From Sporocytophaga sp. (GTDB lineage: Bacteria; Bacteroidota; Bacteroidia; Cytophagales; Cytophagaceae): a stretch of DNA of 64,000 nucleotides. Both the position numbers and the translations under genes were made by a program. The DNA is taken from assembly GCF_017745095.1 (NCBI RefSeq), contig NZ_JAGHZZ010000021.1, positions 1 to 64,000 on the forward strand, in the 5' to 3' direction. Below the pieces are notes generated by a model, which was not told the DNA's origin, ran no database searches, and worked only from the letters and a program-made list of their open reading frames with translations. This document shows positions 34,859-42,761 of the stretch, in pieces. Each line of letters starts with the position of its first letter. Position 1 is the stretch's first letter.

Positions 34859-36667
34859 TTAAGAAAGCTCAAACTGAAGTTTATTTAGGTTCTTATACAA
34901 TCCATTATCAATAAGGATTAACTCCTCATGCGTTCCGCTTTCCTTTACAAATCCTTTTTCCAGCACTACAATTTTATCTGCATTGCGAATAGTTGAAAGT
35001 CTGTGTGCTATCACTATTGAAGTACGCCCTTTCATCAAGCTATCTAAAGCTTTCTGCACCAGCTGTTCGGACTCGCTATCAAGAGAACTTGTAGCCTCAT
35101 CAAGAATCAGGATTGCAGGATCTTTTAAGATAGCTCTCGCAATAGCCACCCTCTGTCTTTGTCCACCGGAAAGTTTAACTCCTCTTTCTCCTACTACTGT
35201 ATTATAGCCTTCAGGGAAGCTGCTTATAAAGCCATGCGCATAAGCTTTCCGGGCTGCCTCTTCAACTTCTTCTTTAGTAGCTTCTGGCTTTCCATAAGCT
35301 ATGTTTTCAAAAATTGTTCCTCCGAAAAGCAGTACATCCTGAGGAACAAAAGCCATTTGCTTTCTTAATTGAGATAAAGGAAAACTCCCTGCATCTTTCC
35401 CATCGAATAACAGCACCCCTTCAGCAGGATTATAAAACCCTAACAGCAGAGATACCAGAGTGCTTTTGCCCGCCCCACTGGGACCAACAATGGCAATCTG
35501 CTGACCAAGACCTGCTTTAAAGCTCACATCTTTTAAGATCTGCATTTCAGGACGAGATGGATAGCTGAAAGCAATATGCTTCAACTCTACAGTTCCTTCA
35601 ATCCTGAAAATATCCTGAATAGGTTCATCCTTGATATTAACATTTTCGGTAACTTCATCAAACAACTCTTTAACTCTTTGTGTAGCTCCCAATGTTTTCT
35701 GCAATTGAGAATACAGTTCTGCAAATCCTGCCATAGATCCTCCGATGAATGCAGTATATACCACGAAAGCTGTAAGCTCTCCAAACTGAAGTATACTTGT
35801 ACCATACCATACAACCATTACAATTGCAGCAAAGACACTGAATATCATAACAGATATAAATATCCCTCTAAGCTGTGCGCTTTTGATGGCAAGCTTTACT
35901 ACCTTTTCAATACTGCTGCTATAACGTTTCAACTCATAAGCTTCATTAGAGAATGCTTTTACATTTGCTATTCCTTGCAAAGTTTCCTGAACAATCACAC
36001 CTGAATCGGCAAGCTGATCCTGTGCTTCTTTGGATTCTTTTCTTATTCTTCTGCTGAAGACTACAGCAACCACAACAATCACTGGTACTACGGAAAGCAT
36101 CACCAGAGTAAGCTTCCATGACAAATAGAAAATCAATCCGATACCAATGATCAGAACGACTACTCCCCTTAGCAACTCTGCAAGCACTGAAGAAACGGTA
36201 TCCTGTATCTGAGATATATCTGCTGATAATCTATTTGATAGTTCTCCTACCCTTCTTTGAGCAAAAAACTCCATAGGCATCATGATCATCTGCTTGTAAA
36301 TATCTTTTCTGAGATCAGACACAGCATGCTCTCCAACAAAAGAAAAAAGATAGACTCTTGAAAATGAAAAAAACATTTGAATAGATAGTACACCAAGCAT
36401 TGTCAGAGCAACGAGTCCAGGAGCAATGGCATCTTCCCCAAGACTTATCTTATGGGCATTATCTATAAGCTCCTTCAGCAGATATGGAAAAGCCATAGTT
36501 GTAATTCCAGAAAGCGCTATAAACACCAGTCCTAATATAAACCTTAATCTATAAGGTATGATGTATTTAAATACCCATAAATTTTCCTTGATACTTTCTT
36601 TACTTAACTTAACCTTTGGTAATTCTTCTTTAATAGATCCGTTGCTGCTATAATTAGGTCTTGCCAT
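34859..36667 (-). CDS. ABC exporter, fused membrane and ATPase domains (MsbA/BmrA-like)
   Basis: 602 residues. Six membrane helices (about 38-320) are followed by one nucleotide-binding domain: Walker A GPSGAGKST (about 395-403), Q-loop FVPQDVLLFGG, signature LSGGQRQRVAIARAI, Walker B ILILDEATSSLD and the switch His in VIAHRLSTI. It works as a homodimer, or with a half-transporter encoded elsewhere, to export lipids, drugs or peptides. No peptidase C39 domain and no nearby bacteriocin gene point to a peptide role. It stands alone between short unrelated genes. Confidence 0.93.
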   Translation of the reverse strand: MARPNYSSNGSIKEELPKVKLSKESIKENLWVFKYIIPYRLRFILGLVFIALSGITTMAFPYLLKELIDNAHKISLGEDAIAPGLVALTMLGVLSIQMFFSFSRVYLFSFVGEHAVSDLRKDIYKQMIMMPMEFFAQRRVGELSNRLSADISQIQDTVSSVLAELLRGVVVLIIGIGLIFYLSWKLTLVMLSVVPVIVVVAVVFSRRIRKESKEAQDQLADSGVIVQETLQGIANVKAFSNEAYELKRYSSSIEKVVKLAIKSAQLRGIFISVMIFSVFAAIVMVVWYGTSILQFGELTAFVVYTAFIGGSMAGFAELYSQLQKTLGATQRVKELFDEVTENVNIKDEPIQDIFRIEGTVELKHIAFSYPSRPEMQILKDVSFKAGLGQQIAIVGPSGAGKSTLVSLLLGFYNPAEGVLLFDGKDAGSFPLSQLRKQMAFVPQDVLLFGGTIFENIAYGKPEATKEEVEEAARKAYAHGFISSFPEGYNTVVGERGVKLSGGQRQRVAIARAILKDPAILILDEATSSLDSESEQLVQKALDSLMKGRTSIVIAHRLSTIRNADKIVVLEKGFVKESGTHEELILIDNGLYKNLNKLQFELS

Positions 36668-36868
36668 TTTGTTTGATTCTGATTTCTCGATCTTTTTCTT
36701 TTAGAGACGATTAAATGGAATAAATATTTTAAAGAAAAGAAAACTAATGTATCTGAAATACCAATTTACAAAAACATTCTGAACACATCCTGTACTTAAA
36801 GTAAGCATCTCTACTCAAAGCCCTAAAATTCAGAATACTTTAGCTAGTAGAATGTAGTATTCTGAAAA

Positions 36869-37504
36869 TTAAAATTTATAATTATCAGAGAAGATCCCTT
36901 CCGGATAATGCTTATCATATAACTCGATCAGATTCAGTAGAAATCTGAGCCCTACATCCAGCATTTCCTTTATCAGGTTGCCACTTATTTTTATAGGACC
37001 ACTGTTTTCAGGATCAATATAATTATCAACTGCTAATACTAATTTGGTTTTTGACGTTGTATTTCCTGGAACAATAGAGTTATGATGCACTATTATATTT
37101 CTTATTTCTCTATAAATAACTAGTCTTCCCCAATCCTCTGAAATAACCGACTCGCTTAAAGGAAGAATATTCGTAACGAGCGAATGATATTGATAAACTT
37201 TATCCATATCGGACAACTTCCTTTTAAAACCCGAATGCTCAGTCACTATGATTTCACAATACTTTCTGAATGAATACTCAAAGAATGAATAAGCTGTAAC
37301 CAAAAAAGAATTTTTTATAATGGAAGATGTGAAAGAATAAAAATGAACTTCTTCAATAGCATGAGTGTTGACATCATTATTTATAAAAAATCCGTCTTTA
37401 AAGTCGGAGAGCGCCTTTCCAGCTTCAATTGCCACTAGTATAGACTTTTCACAATTACTGAATTGAGTTTCTAAAATTTGGCTAAATTGTTGCTTGTAAT
37501 TCAT
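36869..37504 (-). CDS. HEPN-like alpha-helical protein
   Basis: 211 residues, all-helical, no signal peptide. The segment RLVIYREIRNIIVHHNSIVPG (split about residues 127-146) contains the R-N-x3-H-H arrangement typical of HEPN nuclease or nucleotide-binding domains. The helix ahead of it (SFLVTAYSFFEYSFRKYCEII) also fits the RiboL-PSP or MAE_28990-type HEPN families, which sense or cut RNA. No partner (nucleotidyltransferase or antitoxin) is adjacent, so it may be a stand-alone member. Assignment to HEPN rests on this motif only. Confidence 0.6.
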   Translation of the reverse strand: MNYKQQFSQILETQFSNCEKSILVAIEAGKALSDFKDGFFINNDVNTHAIEEVHFYSFTSSIIKNSFLVTAYSFFEYSFRKYCEIIVTEHSGFKRKLSDMDKVYQYHSLVTNILPLSESVISEDWGRLVIYREIRNIIVHHNSIVPGNTTSKTKLVLAVDNYIDPENSGPIKISGNLIKEMLDVGLRFLLNLIELYDKHYPEGIFSDNYKF

Positions 37505-37704
37505 ACTGAAATTTTATCACAAATTACCATTCTTCATAATGGCAATAAAAGTTGCTAAATTAAATAAAGCAATCATATTTAATGAAAGACGAAATGACTA
37601 TGTGGATAAAATAAAACCCTTGAAATACAATATTTACCCACATATGCTATAATCGTCATAACATTACGAACATAAAGCCGTATAATTATTAAAATTTAAA
37701 AGTT

Positions 37705-37992
37705 ATGAGCTCAGCATTAGAAACGATAGCAAAGGAAAAACTTAGCGAAATTCATTTTACTAAAGATGACGTTCTAAGCGATCCAGCAAAGAGAAGGCTT
37801 AGAAACATTTACCTAAAAAAAGCGGAGCTTCTTGGAAATGCGTACAAAGGAAAGGTAAAGATGTTTTTCAAAACACTTGAAGGAAATGTGCTTTGTGTTG
37901 AAACCACCATTTGGGAAGCAAATGAAGAATATATAACGCTTAAAGGCGGTATTAATATTCCAACCAAGTCGATCTTAGAAATCGAATTTTAA
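37705..37992 (+). CDS. Small cytoplasmic protein of unknown function
   Basis: 95 residues, no membrane segment. An N-terminal helical, charged part (about 1-45, DPAKRRLRNIYLKKAELLGN) is followed by a beta-rich part VKMFFKTLEGNVLCVETTIWEA and GGINIPTKSILEIEF, which looks like a small barrel of five strands. I do not recognise a family, although the plan resembles short Cytophagales hypothetical proteins. A clear terminator 30 bases after the stop supports a real gene. Confidence 0.72.
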   Translation: MSSALETIAKEKLSEIHFTKDDVLSDPAKRRLRNIYLKKAELLGNAYKGKVKMFFKTLEGNVLCVETTIWEANEEYITLKGGINIPTKSILEIEF

Positions 37993-38021
37993 TCTGCATC
38001 TTAAAAGAAAAAATTTAAACG

Positions 38022-38045
38022 GCCTCCGATAAGAGGCTTTTTTTA
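38022..38045 (+). terminator. Terminator after the 95-residue gene
   Basis: GCCTC pairs with GAGGC over a 6-base loop and is followed by seven T. The stem is short but the T-run is good. Confidence 0.75.
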
Positions 38046-38127
38046 TTTCTTCTACACAGTTCATTAGGCTTTAACAATAATTACATCAGGGCCACCTTTA
38101 CCCTTTTAAAGAACTATAAGGATAAAC

Positions 38128-38511
38128 TTATTCTCCTTCATAAAAATCTTGCAAAGCGCCAAAGTATATCTCATTCCAACCTTCTACAATATCGCTATAA
38201 TCTTCGTCTGGTATATTCGTATGTCTCAGTTCTGCAGAGGTTCCTTTTTTATCCTGATGTAAAATTATAGTTACTATGGATTGGGCTTTCTGATCTCCGA
38301 AATACCACTCCTGCACAATCTTTTTACCTTCTGTAAACTCTATATTTTTTCCGGAAATACTTCCATCCCAAAGAGAAAATTCAGACCCAGGAACAGTTGA
38401 CATCTCTGCAGGTTCTCCTGACCAAAGCTGAATGGTGGCAGGGTTTGTCAATGCAGCAAACACCTCTTCTGGTTCAGCCGGAATAATAAAGTACTTTTTA
38501 TAATCTTTCAC
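38128..38511 (-). CDS. SRPBCC / AHSA1-like protein
   Basis: 127 residues, a complete single domain: YFIIPAEPEEVFAALTNPATIQLW at the start, GSISGKNIEFTEGKKIVQEW in the middle and a C-terminal helix GWNEIYFGALQDFYE. This is the activator-of-Hsp90-ATPase-like branch of the START fold, very common in Bacteroidota; the ligand is unknown. It is followed by no obvious T-run terminator. Two other SRPBCC genes occur in the window (9855 and 45425), each in a different operon context. Confidence 0.85.
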   Translation of the reverse strand: MKDYKKYFIIPAEPEEVFAALTNPATIQLWSGEPAEMSTVPGSEFSLWDGSISGKNIEFTEGKKIVQEWYFGDQKAQSIVTIILHQDKKGTSAELRHTNIPDEDYSDIVEGWNEIYFGALQDFYEGE

Positions 38512-38546
38512 TTCTTATTAACTTTTATTATTGAATCAATATAAAA

Positions 38547-38582
38547 CTTAAAAAGCATGCCTGAAAGATCAGACATGCTTTT
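38547..38582 (-). terminator. Terminator of the 419-residue coiled-coil gene
   Basis: On the minus strand AAAAGCATG pairs with CATGCTTTT and, after one mismatch, TCTGA-type bases extend the stem by 4 bp around a 4-base loop. A T-rich tail follows. It lies 24 bases past the stop codon at 38606. Confidence 0.75.
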
Positions 38583-38605
38583 AATATTTTCAGTATCAAT
38601 GATAC

Positions 38606-39865
38606 TTATTTAGATAACGTTAAAGCGCCTACGCCGATTTTTTTACCATCGCAATAGAATTCGATAGTATATTTACCTGGCTTATATCTGCTCCCTTTCA
38701 TATAAAGAAAACCAGTTGAGTGCGAAGACTCAAGATCTAAGGTTTGCTTATCAGTATAGAATGTCTTTTTCCCATTAACAAGGAAAGTTTTATCACCTTC
38801 AAATAGAGTTGCTCCACCTGGCTCAATAAAGCGCATGTAGATCTCTTTTTTACCTTGAGCAAGGTCATTCTGTGCAAGAGAAATAGACATTTTAACCTGT
38901 TGAACTACCATTGCTTTATAAGCTGGAGCTTGTTTAAGCTCTTTACCTCCATGACCCAAAGCTGTAATATGAACTGACTCAACTTTTAATGCAGAAGCTA
39001 CAGACACTTTCTCAGACAACTCCACTTTTTCAGTTACAAGAGCTTTGATAGAATCATCTTTCTCCTGAAGCTGTTTGTAAAGTGTTTCTTTTTCATATTG
39101 CAAGTGCTTGTTTTCAGCGGATAATGACTGAAGGCTTGCACTTGCCATGATATAATCCTTTTTGAAATGTGAGAGCTTTTTGTTCAATTGATTGATTGAT
39201 ACCTGCTTGTTCTGAATCTGTGATTTTAAATCATCAAGTTCAGCAAGCTTAGCTCTCTCTTCACTAAGTTCTAAACCAAGCTTTTGCTTTTCTGCAATTA
39301 CAATCTTAAGACTGTCCTGAAGTCTAGTTATCTCTGCTAACTTACCGTTAATATCAGATTTAAAAGTTTCTGTAGTGCTTTGAAGCTCAGCTTCAGCAAT
39401 TTTTGCCTGATCCGCTTTGCTGTAGACAAAAAATGCAAGTGCTCCTAGTAACAAAACGTTAGTAATCAAACTCGCAACTTTTACAAAATCAGTACCTCCT
39501 CCATTTGATTTTGGCTTAGCTTCTCTTGAAGCTTTCTCCGGTTTCGATTTCACTTCCGGTTTTGTTTCCTTTGGCTCTGATTTAACAACTGCCTTTACCT
39601 CTGGTTTCGCTTCAACTTTAGGCTCTTGTCTTGTCTCAACTTTAGGCTCTTGTTTAGTTTCAATTCTTTCCAAAGGTGTTGATTCTGATTGTACAACCGG
39701 AGCTGAATCAAACTTTATTTCGTCAGTTTTTTTTGATTCAATCTTGGTCTCCTTTTTAACATCAGAACTAGCTGCCTGATTTTTTTTGTCATTCGGATCA
39801 GCAGGTTTCTTCTTGACTGGTCTCATGATCGGTCTGGGACCATTCATTCTAGGTTCTGGGCTCAT
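38606..39865 (-). CDS. Membrane-anchored coiled-coil protein, paralogue of the amtB-linked protein
   Basis: 419 residues. Residues 1-125 are disordered and rich in Lys, Glu and Pro (for example KQEPKVETRQEPKVEAKPEV, a short imperfect repeat). A membrane helix follows at 128-148, then a long coiled coil (150-285) and a beta-rich C-terminal domain (290-419). That domain shares with the protein at 30825-31778 the phrases (F/V)xEPGGxTL(F/Y) and GSxYKPGKxxxxxYxDGKxxG at the same distance from the end. The disordered part is probably cytoplasmic and the rest periplasmic. No family is recognised. A single-gene transcript is suggested by the terminator after it. Confidence 0.8.
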   Translation of the reverse strand: MSPEPRMNGPRPIMRPVKKKPADPNDKKNQAASSDVKKETKIESKKTDEIKFDSAPVVQSESTPLERIETKQEPKVETRQEPKVEAKPEVKAVVKSEPKETKPEVKSKPEKASREAKPKSNGGGTDFVKVASLITNVLLLGALAFFVYSKADQAKIAEAELQSTTETFKSDINGKLAEITRLQDSLKIVIAEKQKLGLELSEERAKLAELDDLKSQIQNKQVSINQLNKKLSHFKKDYIMASASLQSLSAENKHLQYEKETLYKQLQEKDDSIKALVTEKVELSEKVSVASALKVESVHITALGHGGKELKQAPAYKAMVVQQVKMSISLAQNDLAQGKKEIYMRFIEPGGATLFEGDKTFLVNGKKTFYTDKQTLDLESSHSTGFLYMKGSRYKPGKYTIEFYCDGKKIGVGALTLSK

Positions 39866-40053
39866 GAATTATAAAGCTTTTGTTAATTGTACTAAAATGT
39901 GATTTTTTATAAAAAGATTGACAATTTACATAAACTGTGAAACATCTACAATGTTTTTTAAGTATAAATCTTTTTTTTTGATTAAGTAGATTTTTACCCA
40001 GCCAAATGCATAAAATGCCTCTATCAAAGTCATTTTTAAAATTTTATTTGACT

Positions 40054-40668
40054 TTATAACCTTTCATTAAATGTCCTAACAGGGTTACCGCGCTCCAAAC
40101 AGTTGTGCTGATTCCATTGATTTTGTGTCTTTTTTGCGGCTTCATCAGCATTCCAGGCTAAAACCTTAGTTTTCAATCTCTCCAAAGCTTCAGCTTTATT
40201 TTGATGCTGTGATCTTCTTTCTGAGGCAACAACTGATATTCCTGAAGGCAAATGCTTTGCACGAATGGCTGACTCTGTTTTATTGACGTGCTGACCTCCC
40301 GGACCAGAAGCTCTGAGACTTTCAATCACTACTTCTTTGTCATTCCAGGCAAAAAAATCAGCTACATCATATGCCTTTATTCCCACAAACCAATTTTTCC
40401 TTTTATGAAATTTCCTGTAAGGACTAGGTGAGATCCACAAAATAGAGCCTTCCCAGTTTGTTAAAAACTCTTTTATTTTTCTACCTTTTACCAATACTGA
40501 AACCGACAATAAGGTGCCATTCAATGGCCCATTCTCCTTGTCCATGATACTCACAAACAGATCTTCTTTTTTCGCTTCTTTAAGGAAGATTTCCAGCACC
40601 TTTGCCACCACCTTCCAGCATTCCTCCGGACCGCGTCCGGAGGAAATTTGTACTAAATATTCATTCAT
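40054..40668 (-). CDS. prfH: Peptide chain release factor H homologue
   Basis: 204 residues, far shorter than RF1 or RF2 (about 360), as expected for PrfH, which lacks the N-terminal domain and the stop-codon recognition motifs. The catalytic loop SGPGGQHVNKTESAIRA (GGQ at 124-126) is intact, and the C-terminus has SQHQNKAEALERL. PrfH is found with an RtcB paralogue and is understood to release peptides from ribosomes damaged in the decoding centre so the rRNA can be repaired. Its ATG is one base after the rtcB stop codon, so translation is coupled. Codons 8-16 contain a perfect GC-rich hairpin (40621-40645). Confidence 0.94.
   Translation of the reverse strand: MNEYLVQISSGRGPEECWKVVAKVLEIFLKEAKKEDLFVSIMDKENGPLNGTLLSVSVLVKGRKIKEFLTNWEGSILWISPSPYRKFHKRKNWFVGIKAYDVADFFAWNDKEVVIESLRASGPGGQHVNKTESAIRAKHLPSGISVVASERRSQHQNKAEALERLKTKVLAWNADEAAKKTQNQWNQHNCLERGNPVRTFNERL
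40621..40645 (-). other. Perfect 11-bp hairpin in the early coding region of prfH
   Basis: TTCCTCCGGAC and GTCCGGAGGAA pair perfectly around a 3-base loop. The stem begins 23 bases after the A of the prfH start codon and is far more GC-rich than its surroundings. One arm contains CCTCC, the anti-Shine-Dalgarno core of 16S rRNA, and the other GGAGG. Confidence 0.75.
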
Positions 40669-40669
40669 C

Positions 40670-42073
40670 TTATTCCTTATTCATTCTTACTATTTTTGGA
40701 AAAAACTTTCCATGAACATCCACAAGTGATTGCTGAGCAGCCATTACTTTTTCTATATCCTTATAAGCCTGAGGTGTTTCTTCCACAGTACCTCCGAGAA
40801 GGGTTACTCCTGCTGAAGAAAGCTGTTTCTTCAATGCAGACATAGTGAAGGTTTCACGGGCCGCGCCTCTTGATAGCCGTCTACCTGCACCGTGTGATGC
40901 AGAATTCAGAGAATCATTGCTGCCTTTACCTACAACCAAGTAACCAGGGGAGATCATATTGCCGGGAATAATACCCAATTCGCCTTTACTTGCAGGGGTT
41001 GCTCCTTTTCTGTGAACTATTACCTTCTTATCATTATGCCATTCCTCCCATGCAAAATTGTGATGGTTTTCAACTCTTGCTATTGGCTTTTCTCCGATTG
41101 CTTTAGCAAGATTATAATGAATGCGGTCATGACAAGCACTTGCATAGTCCCCGGCAAGGTTCATACTAAGCCAATATTCTTGTCCTGCTGAACTATCGAG
41201 CGACAACCAGGCCAAATGCTGAGCCTCTTTTGGCAGCTTACAAGTATCCATTGCTACTTTCATATAATGTTTGGCAACCTCAGCACCTAAGCCGCGAGAG
41301 CCAGAATGAGAAAGGACCGAAAGATATCGTCCTTCAGGAAGACCGAGTATATTACCGGCAAACAGTTCTATCAGACCAAACTCCACAAAGTGATTTCCAC
41401 CACCAGAAGATCCGAGCTGCTTCACAGCCTTCCCTTGAAGCTTTTTAAGTAAATCAGTATGACCAAATTCGCTTCTCTCAAGAATTGCATGATCTTGAGC
41501 AAAGGCAAGGCCACCATCCATACCAAAATGAGTGTATTCACCCAGTGCCTTTTTCAAACCATAGGCATTCATTTGCAGATATTTTTCAGAAAGATCAAAT
41601 ACCGATAGCGCCATTCTGCAACCTATATCAACACCTACTGCATATGGAATAACTGCATTATCAGCAGACAACACCCCACCAACAGGCAATCCATAACCTG
41701 TGTGTGCATCAGGCATTAGAGCTCCTTGAAGCGCTATAGGCAAGCGCATGGCAAGATCTATCTGCCTTTTGGCATTGCCATCTATATCTTTCCCTCCGAA
41801 AACTTTATATAATGCAGGCTTTTCAAGCAAATCATAAGATTCAAATGACTTCGCCTTTACCTTTGTGACAAATGTGTTTGCTAATGACCCTAACAAGTCA
41901 TCATTTAAGTAGTCATCAGGACGCTCTTTTACAAGAGACAGCATCTGCAATATTTCTTCTTTGGCAATGTGTTTAAAATGACGCATTACTACAGCTATTG
42001 CCACGCTGCGGGATACATCGTTATGATAACCTATTTTAGTCAGGTCTTTCGTTTTAATAGTTTGTCTTCCCAT
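40670..42073 (-). CDS. rtcB: RtcB family RNA ligase (PrfH-linked RtcB2 type)
   Basis: 467 residues. The metal and GMP-binding residues of RtcB are visible: PDAHTGYGLPVGG (121-133), the Asp and Cys of GVDIGCRM (147-154), GGGNHFVEFG, LSHSGSRGLG, HHNFAWEE, HRKGATPA and the SASHGAGRRLSR segment with the guanylylated His region. RtcB seals 2',3'-cyclic phosphate or 3'-phosphate ends to 5'-OH ends. No archease gene is nearby. The operon rtcB-prfH, with one base between the genes, matches the known repair pair acting on cleaved 16S rRNA. In this window the pair is not next to a toxin. Confidence 0.94.
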   Translation of the reverse strand: MGRQTIKTKDLTKIGYHNDVSRSVAIAVVMRHFKHIAKEEILQMLSLVKERPDDYLNDDLLGSLANTFVTKVKAKSFESYDLLEKPALYKVFGGKDIDGNAKRQIDLAMRLPIALQGALMPDAHTGYGLPVGGVLSADNAVIPYAVGVDIGCRMALSVFDLSEKYLQMNAYGLKKALGEYTHFGMDGGLAFAQDHAILERSEFGHTDLLKKLQGKAVKQLGSSGGGNHFVEFGLIELFAGNILGLPEGRYLSVLSHSGSRGLGAEVAKHYMKVAMDTCKLPKEAQHLAWLSLDSSAGQEYWLSMNLAGDYASACHDRIHYNLAKAIGEKPIARVENHHNFAWEEWHNDKKVIVHRKGATPASKGELGIIPGNMISPGYLVVGKGSNDSLNSASHGAGRRLSRGAARETFTMSALKKQLSSAGVTLLGGTVEETPQAYKDIEKVMAAQQSLVDVHGKFFPKIVRMNKE

Positions 42074-42761
42074 TTGGGTATTGACTTTTTATAATATTTG
42101 AAATAAAAATCTGTTGTGTCCTTGTTGGTACAAGGAGTATATTCTGAAGCCTCTGAGACTAATTCAGAAAAAACACTAAACACCATCATAAAACTTTGGA
42201 TTTAAAACAGTTAATCATTTAACAAAAACTGAAATTTCAAATTCAGAAGGCACAAAAAGTACCACCCTTCCCGTAGGAAAGTATTTGAAAACAACTTAGC
42301 AGGTAAGGAAAACAGGACAAAAACAGGAAATTAATACCGTTTAAAAATCAGTATTAAACTCTATCGTAAAATCATTCTTTAACAAAGTGTATAATAAGAC
42401 CATACAGAATATGACTTCTTAGCACTTCCGTCTATTGATTTTCTTTTAATAAATAAATGAAGCCCTGAACTTAAAACTAAGCTCTCAGTTGAATGGGTGA
42501 TATGTATAAAGAGGTTTGCAACATAATATCCTCCTTTCAAAAAATTTAGGAGATTTGCTTTGCAAAGATAAACGTTTTTTTTCAAAGCACATAAATGATC
42601 GATATTATTTTACACAATAATCACTTAAAAAACTTCAGCTTCAAATTATGACCAACTTGTAAGAAATATCCGGTTATTCCCCTATAAATACATCGTAATT
42701 TTACCTAAATTTGATCCGTTTTTTTACGAAACCTAACCAGGTAACTCAAAAAATTAACCAA
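42074..42761. other. Long intergenic region between rtcB and the second amt gene
   Basis: 688 bases, AT-rich. Near rtcB (42119-42136) is a hairpin TCCTTGT-tggt-ACAAGGA, 46 bases before the start codon. TTAATAC and GTATTAA form a 7-bp inverted repeat around 42331-42357. Near the amt gene a -7 element TAAATTTG (42706-42713) is present without a clear -33 TTG. Short open frames exist here but have no coding character. Confidence 0.5.

Noticed and set aside
42379-42585. 68-codon minus-strand frame before the second amt gene
   Set aside because: Composition is not protein-like (Tyr, Ser, Leu and Lys mix), with no start signal.
42711-42761. In-frame TTG upstream of the second amt gene as its start
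   Set aside because: The TTG is the end of a TAAATTTG promoter element; starting at the ATG at 42762 gives a normal signal-like first helix.
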